Part shown: one piece after another, positions 4,678 through 5,622 of the stretch
Layout of the letters: every line of letters begins with the position of its first letter
How positions within the stretch are numbered: position 1 is the stretch's first letter
NCBI GenBank assembly: GCA_030632035.1
Contig: DAOVJZ010000117.1
Span: 1-5,622, forward strand
Direction: 5' to 3'
DNA: 5,622 nucleotides
Source: Granulosicoccaceae bacterium
GTDB taxonomy: Bacteria > Pseudomonadota > Gammaproteobacteria > DAOVJZ01
Made by a program: the position numbers and the translations under genes
Notes under the pieces: generated by a model
What the model was told of the DNA's origin: nothing
Seen by the model: the letters and a program-made list of their open reading frames with translations, nothing else
Databases searched by the model: none

Positions 4678-5622
4678 ATGACTAAAAAAATTGCAATTTT
4701 ACCCGGAGACGGCATAGGTCTCGAGATTGTCGCAGAGGCGGTAAAAGTACTGGATTGCCTGAGTAAAGACTTTGGTTTGAATGTGGAAATGGAAGAAGGG
4801 TTAGTGGGCGGTTCTGCCTATGATGCCAAGGGTCATCCATTGCCGGAAGAAACACTGCAACTGACCAAAGATTCTGATGCCATCTTGCTTGGTGCAGTCG
4901 GTGGTTACAAATGGGAATCGCTGGATATTGCAGTACGACCGGAAAAAGGTTTGCTGGGTTTGCGTGCTGGCCTTGATTTGTTTGCGAATTTACGCCCTGC
5001 GATTTTGTATCCGCAGCTGGCCGATGCCTCGACATTGAAACCAGAGGTAGTCTCCGGTCTGGATATCATGATCGTGCGCGAATTGACGGGTGGTATTTAT
5101 TTTGGTCAGCCACGTGGTGTCAGGACATTAGATAATGGTGAGCGTCAGGGGTACAACACATTAGTCTACAAAGAATCCGAAGTGGATCGTATTGGTCGTG
5201 TTGCGTTTGATATCGCAATGAAGCGTGGCAAGCGTGTGTGTTCGGTGGATAAGGCCAATGTGCTGGAATGTACTGAAATGTGGCGTGAAGTCATGGAAGG
5301 TGTTGCAAAAGATTATTCTGATGTTGAGTTGTCACATATGTATGTGGATAACGCGGCCATGCAACTGGTGCGCGCGCCGAAACAGTTTGATGTCATGGTG
5401 ACCACCAATATGTTCGGCGACATCCTTTCTGATTGTGCGGCGATGTTAACAGGTTCAATTGGCATGCTGCCTTCGGCCTCACTGGATATTAACAGCAAGG
5501 GAATGTATGAACCGATTCATGGTTCCGCACCGGACATTGCAGGCCAGGGTGTTGCGAATCCATTGGCTACGATTTTATCAGTTGCAATGATGTTGCGTTA
5601 TTCGCTGGATGAAGCCGCACAT
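4678..5622 (+). CDS. leuB: 3-isopropylmalate dehydrogenase (3' end outside the window)
   Basis: LeuB oxidatively decarboxylates 3-isopropylmalate with NAD+ to 2-oxoisocaproate precursor, the step after LeuCD. It acts in the cytoplasm as a dimer. The first 315 codons are present out of about 355-360 in the family, and the frame is still open at the window edge. Visible motifs are ILPGDGIG (7-14), LGAVGG and the substrate-binding RPEKGLLGLRAGLDLFANLR (87-106). Next come RELTGGIYFGQPRG with catalytic Tyr141, SVDKANVLE with Lys192, and YVDNAAM with Asp224. VTTNMFGDILSD carries the metal-binding Asp248 and Asp252, and YEPIHGSAPDIAGQG (277-291) is the cofactor-binding loop. Catalytic roles are assigned by family comparison. 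The ribosome binding site is weak, with CAGAG ending only 4 nt before the ATG, so translation may partly depend on leuD. Nothing in the visible part suggests damage. Confidence 0.97.
   Translation, partial: MTKKIAILPGDGIGLEIVAEAVKVLDCLSKDFGLNVEMEEGLVGGSAYDAKGHPLPEETLQLTKDSDAILLGAVGGYKWESLDIAVRPEKGLLGLRAGLDLFANLRPAILYPQLADASTLKPEVVSGLDIMIVRELTGGIYFGQPRGVRTLDNGERQGYNTLVYKESEVDRIGRVAFDIAMKRGKRVCSVDKANVLECTEMWREVMEGVAKDYSDVELSHMYVDNAAMQLVRAPKQFDVMVTTNMFGDILSDCAAMLTGSIGMLPSASLDINSKGMYEPIHGSAPDIAGQGVANPLATILSVAMMLRYSLDEAAH

Noticed and set aside
4682..5498. Antisense open frames within leuB (4682-5035 and 5313-5498)
   Set aside because: The plus strand here encodes an unmistakable LeuB with all catalytic motifs.

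Overview
The window looks like ordinary chromosomal DNA from a gammaproteobacterium. The main reason is the arrangement of a LysR-type regulator divergent from leuC-leuD-leuB, the layout familiar from Pseudomonas and relatives. The LeuC, LeuD and LeuB sequences are also of the proteobacterial type. No genus can be assigned from the sequence alone. Base composition is moderate overall, with AT-rich intergenic stretches.

Layout. (1) Positions 2-625 (+) hold the 3' end of a large secreted or surface protein. It has the tail of a Thr/Ala-rich beta-sandwich repeat, then a C-terminal domain opening with a GC-x3-YWK motif. A strong intrinsic terminator follows at 646-674. (2) On the minus strand, converging on that terminator, are a DUF4202 family gene (719-1318) and, upstream of it in the same direction, a LysR-type regulator (1382-2248); the two are 63 nt apart and may be co-transcribed. 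(3) The 234-nt divergent region between lysR and leuC holds an AT-rich dyad (2274-2299) placed like a LysR operator, a plausible leuC promoter (2299-2327), a palindromic repeat with perfect 31-bp arms (2338-2426) and a third, half copy of the repeat end (2436-2454). (4) leuC (2483-3892), leuD (3994-4641) and the first 315 codons of leuB (4678 to the window end) follow on the plus strand. A second, diverged copy of the palindromic repeat (3899-3982) fills most of the leuC-leuD gap and ends inside the leuD Shine-Dalgarno sequence.

How the genes work together: LeuC and LeuD form isopropylmalate isomerase, and LeuB oxidises its product, so the operon carries the second and third steps of leucine synthesis. 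leuA, for the first step, is not in the window. The LysR protein is the obvious candidate regulator of leuCDB, by position. The link of DUF4202 to leucine synthesis is unknown and may only be positional.

Most of the window is conventional. The part worth a second look is the palindromic repeat family, which has put three pieces into the untranslated parts of one biosynthetic operon, close to the predicted transcription start and at a ribosome binding site. I saw no tRNA, rRNA, CRISPR array, transposase gene or phage gene.
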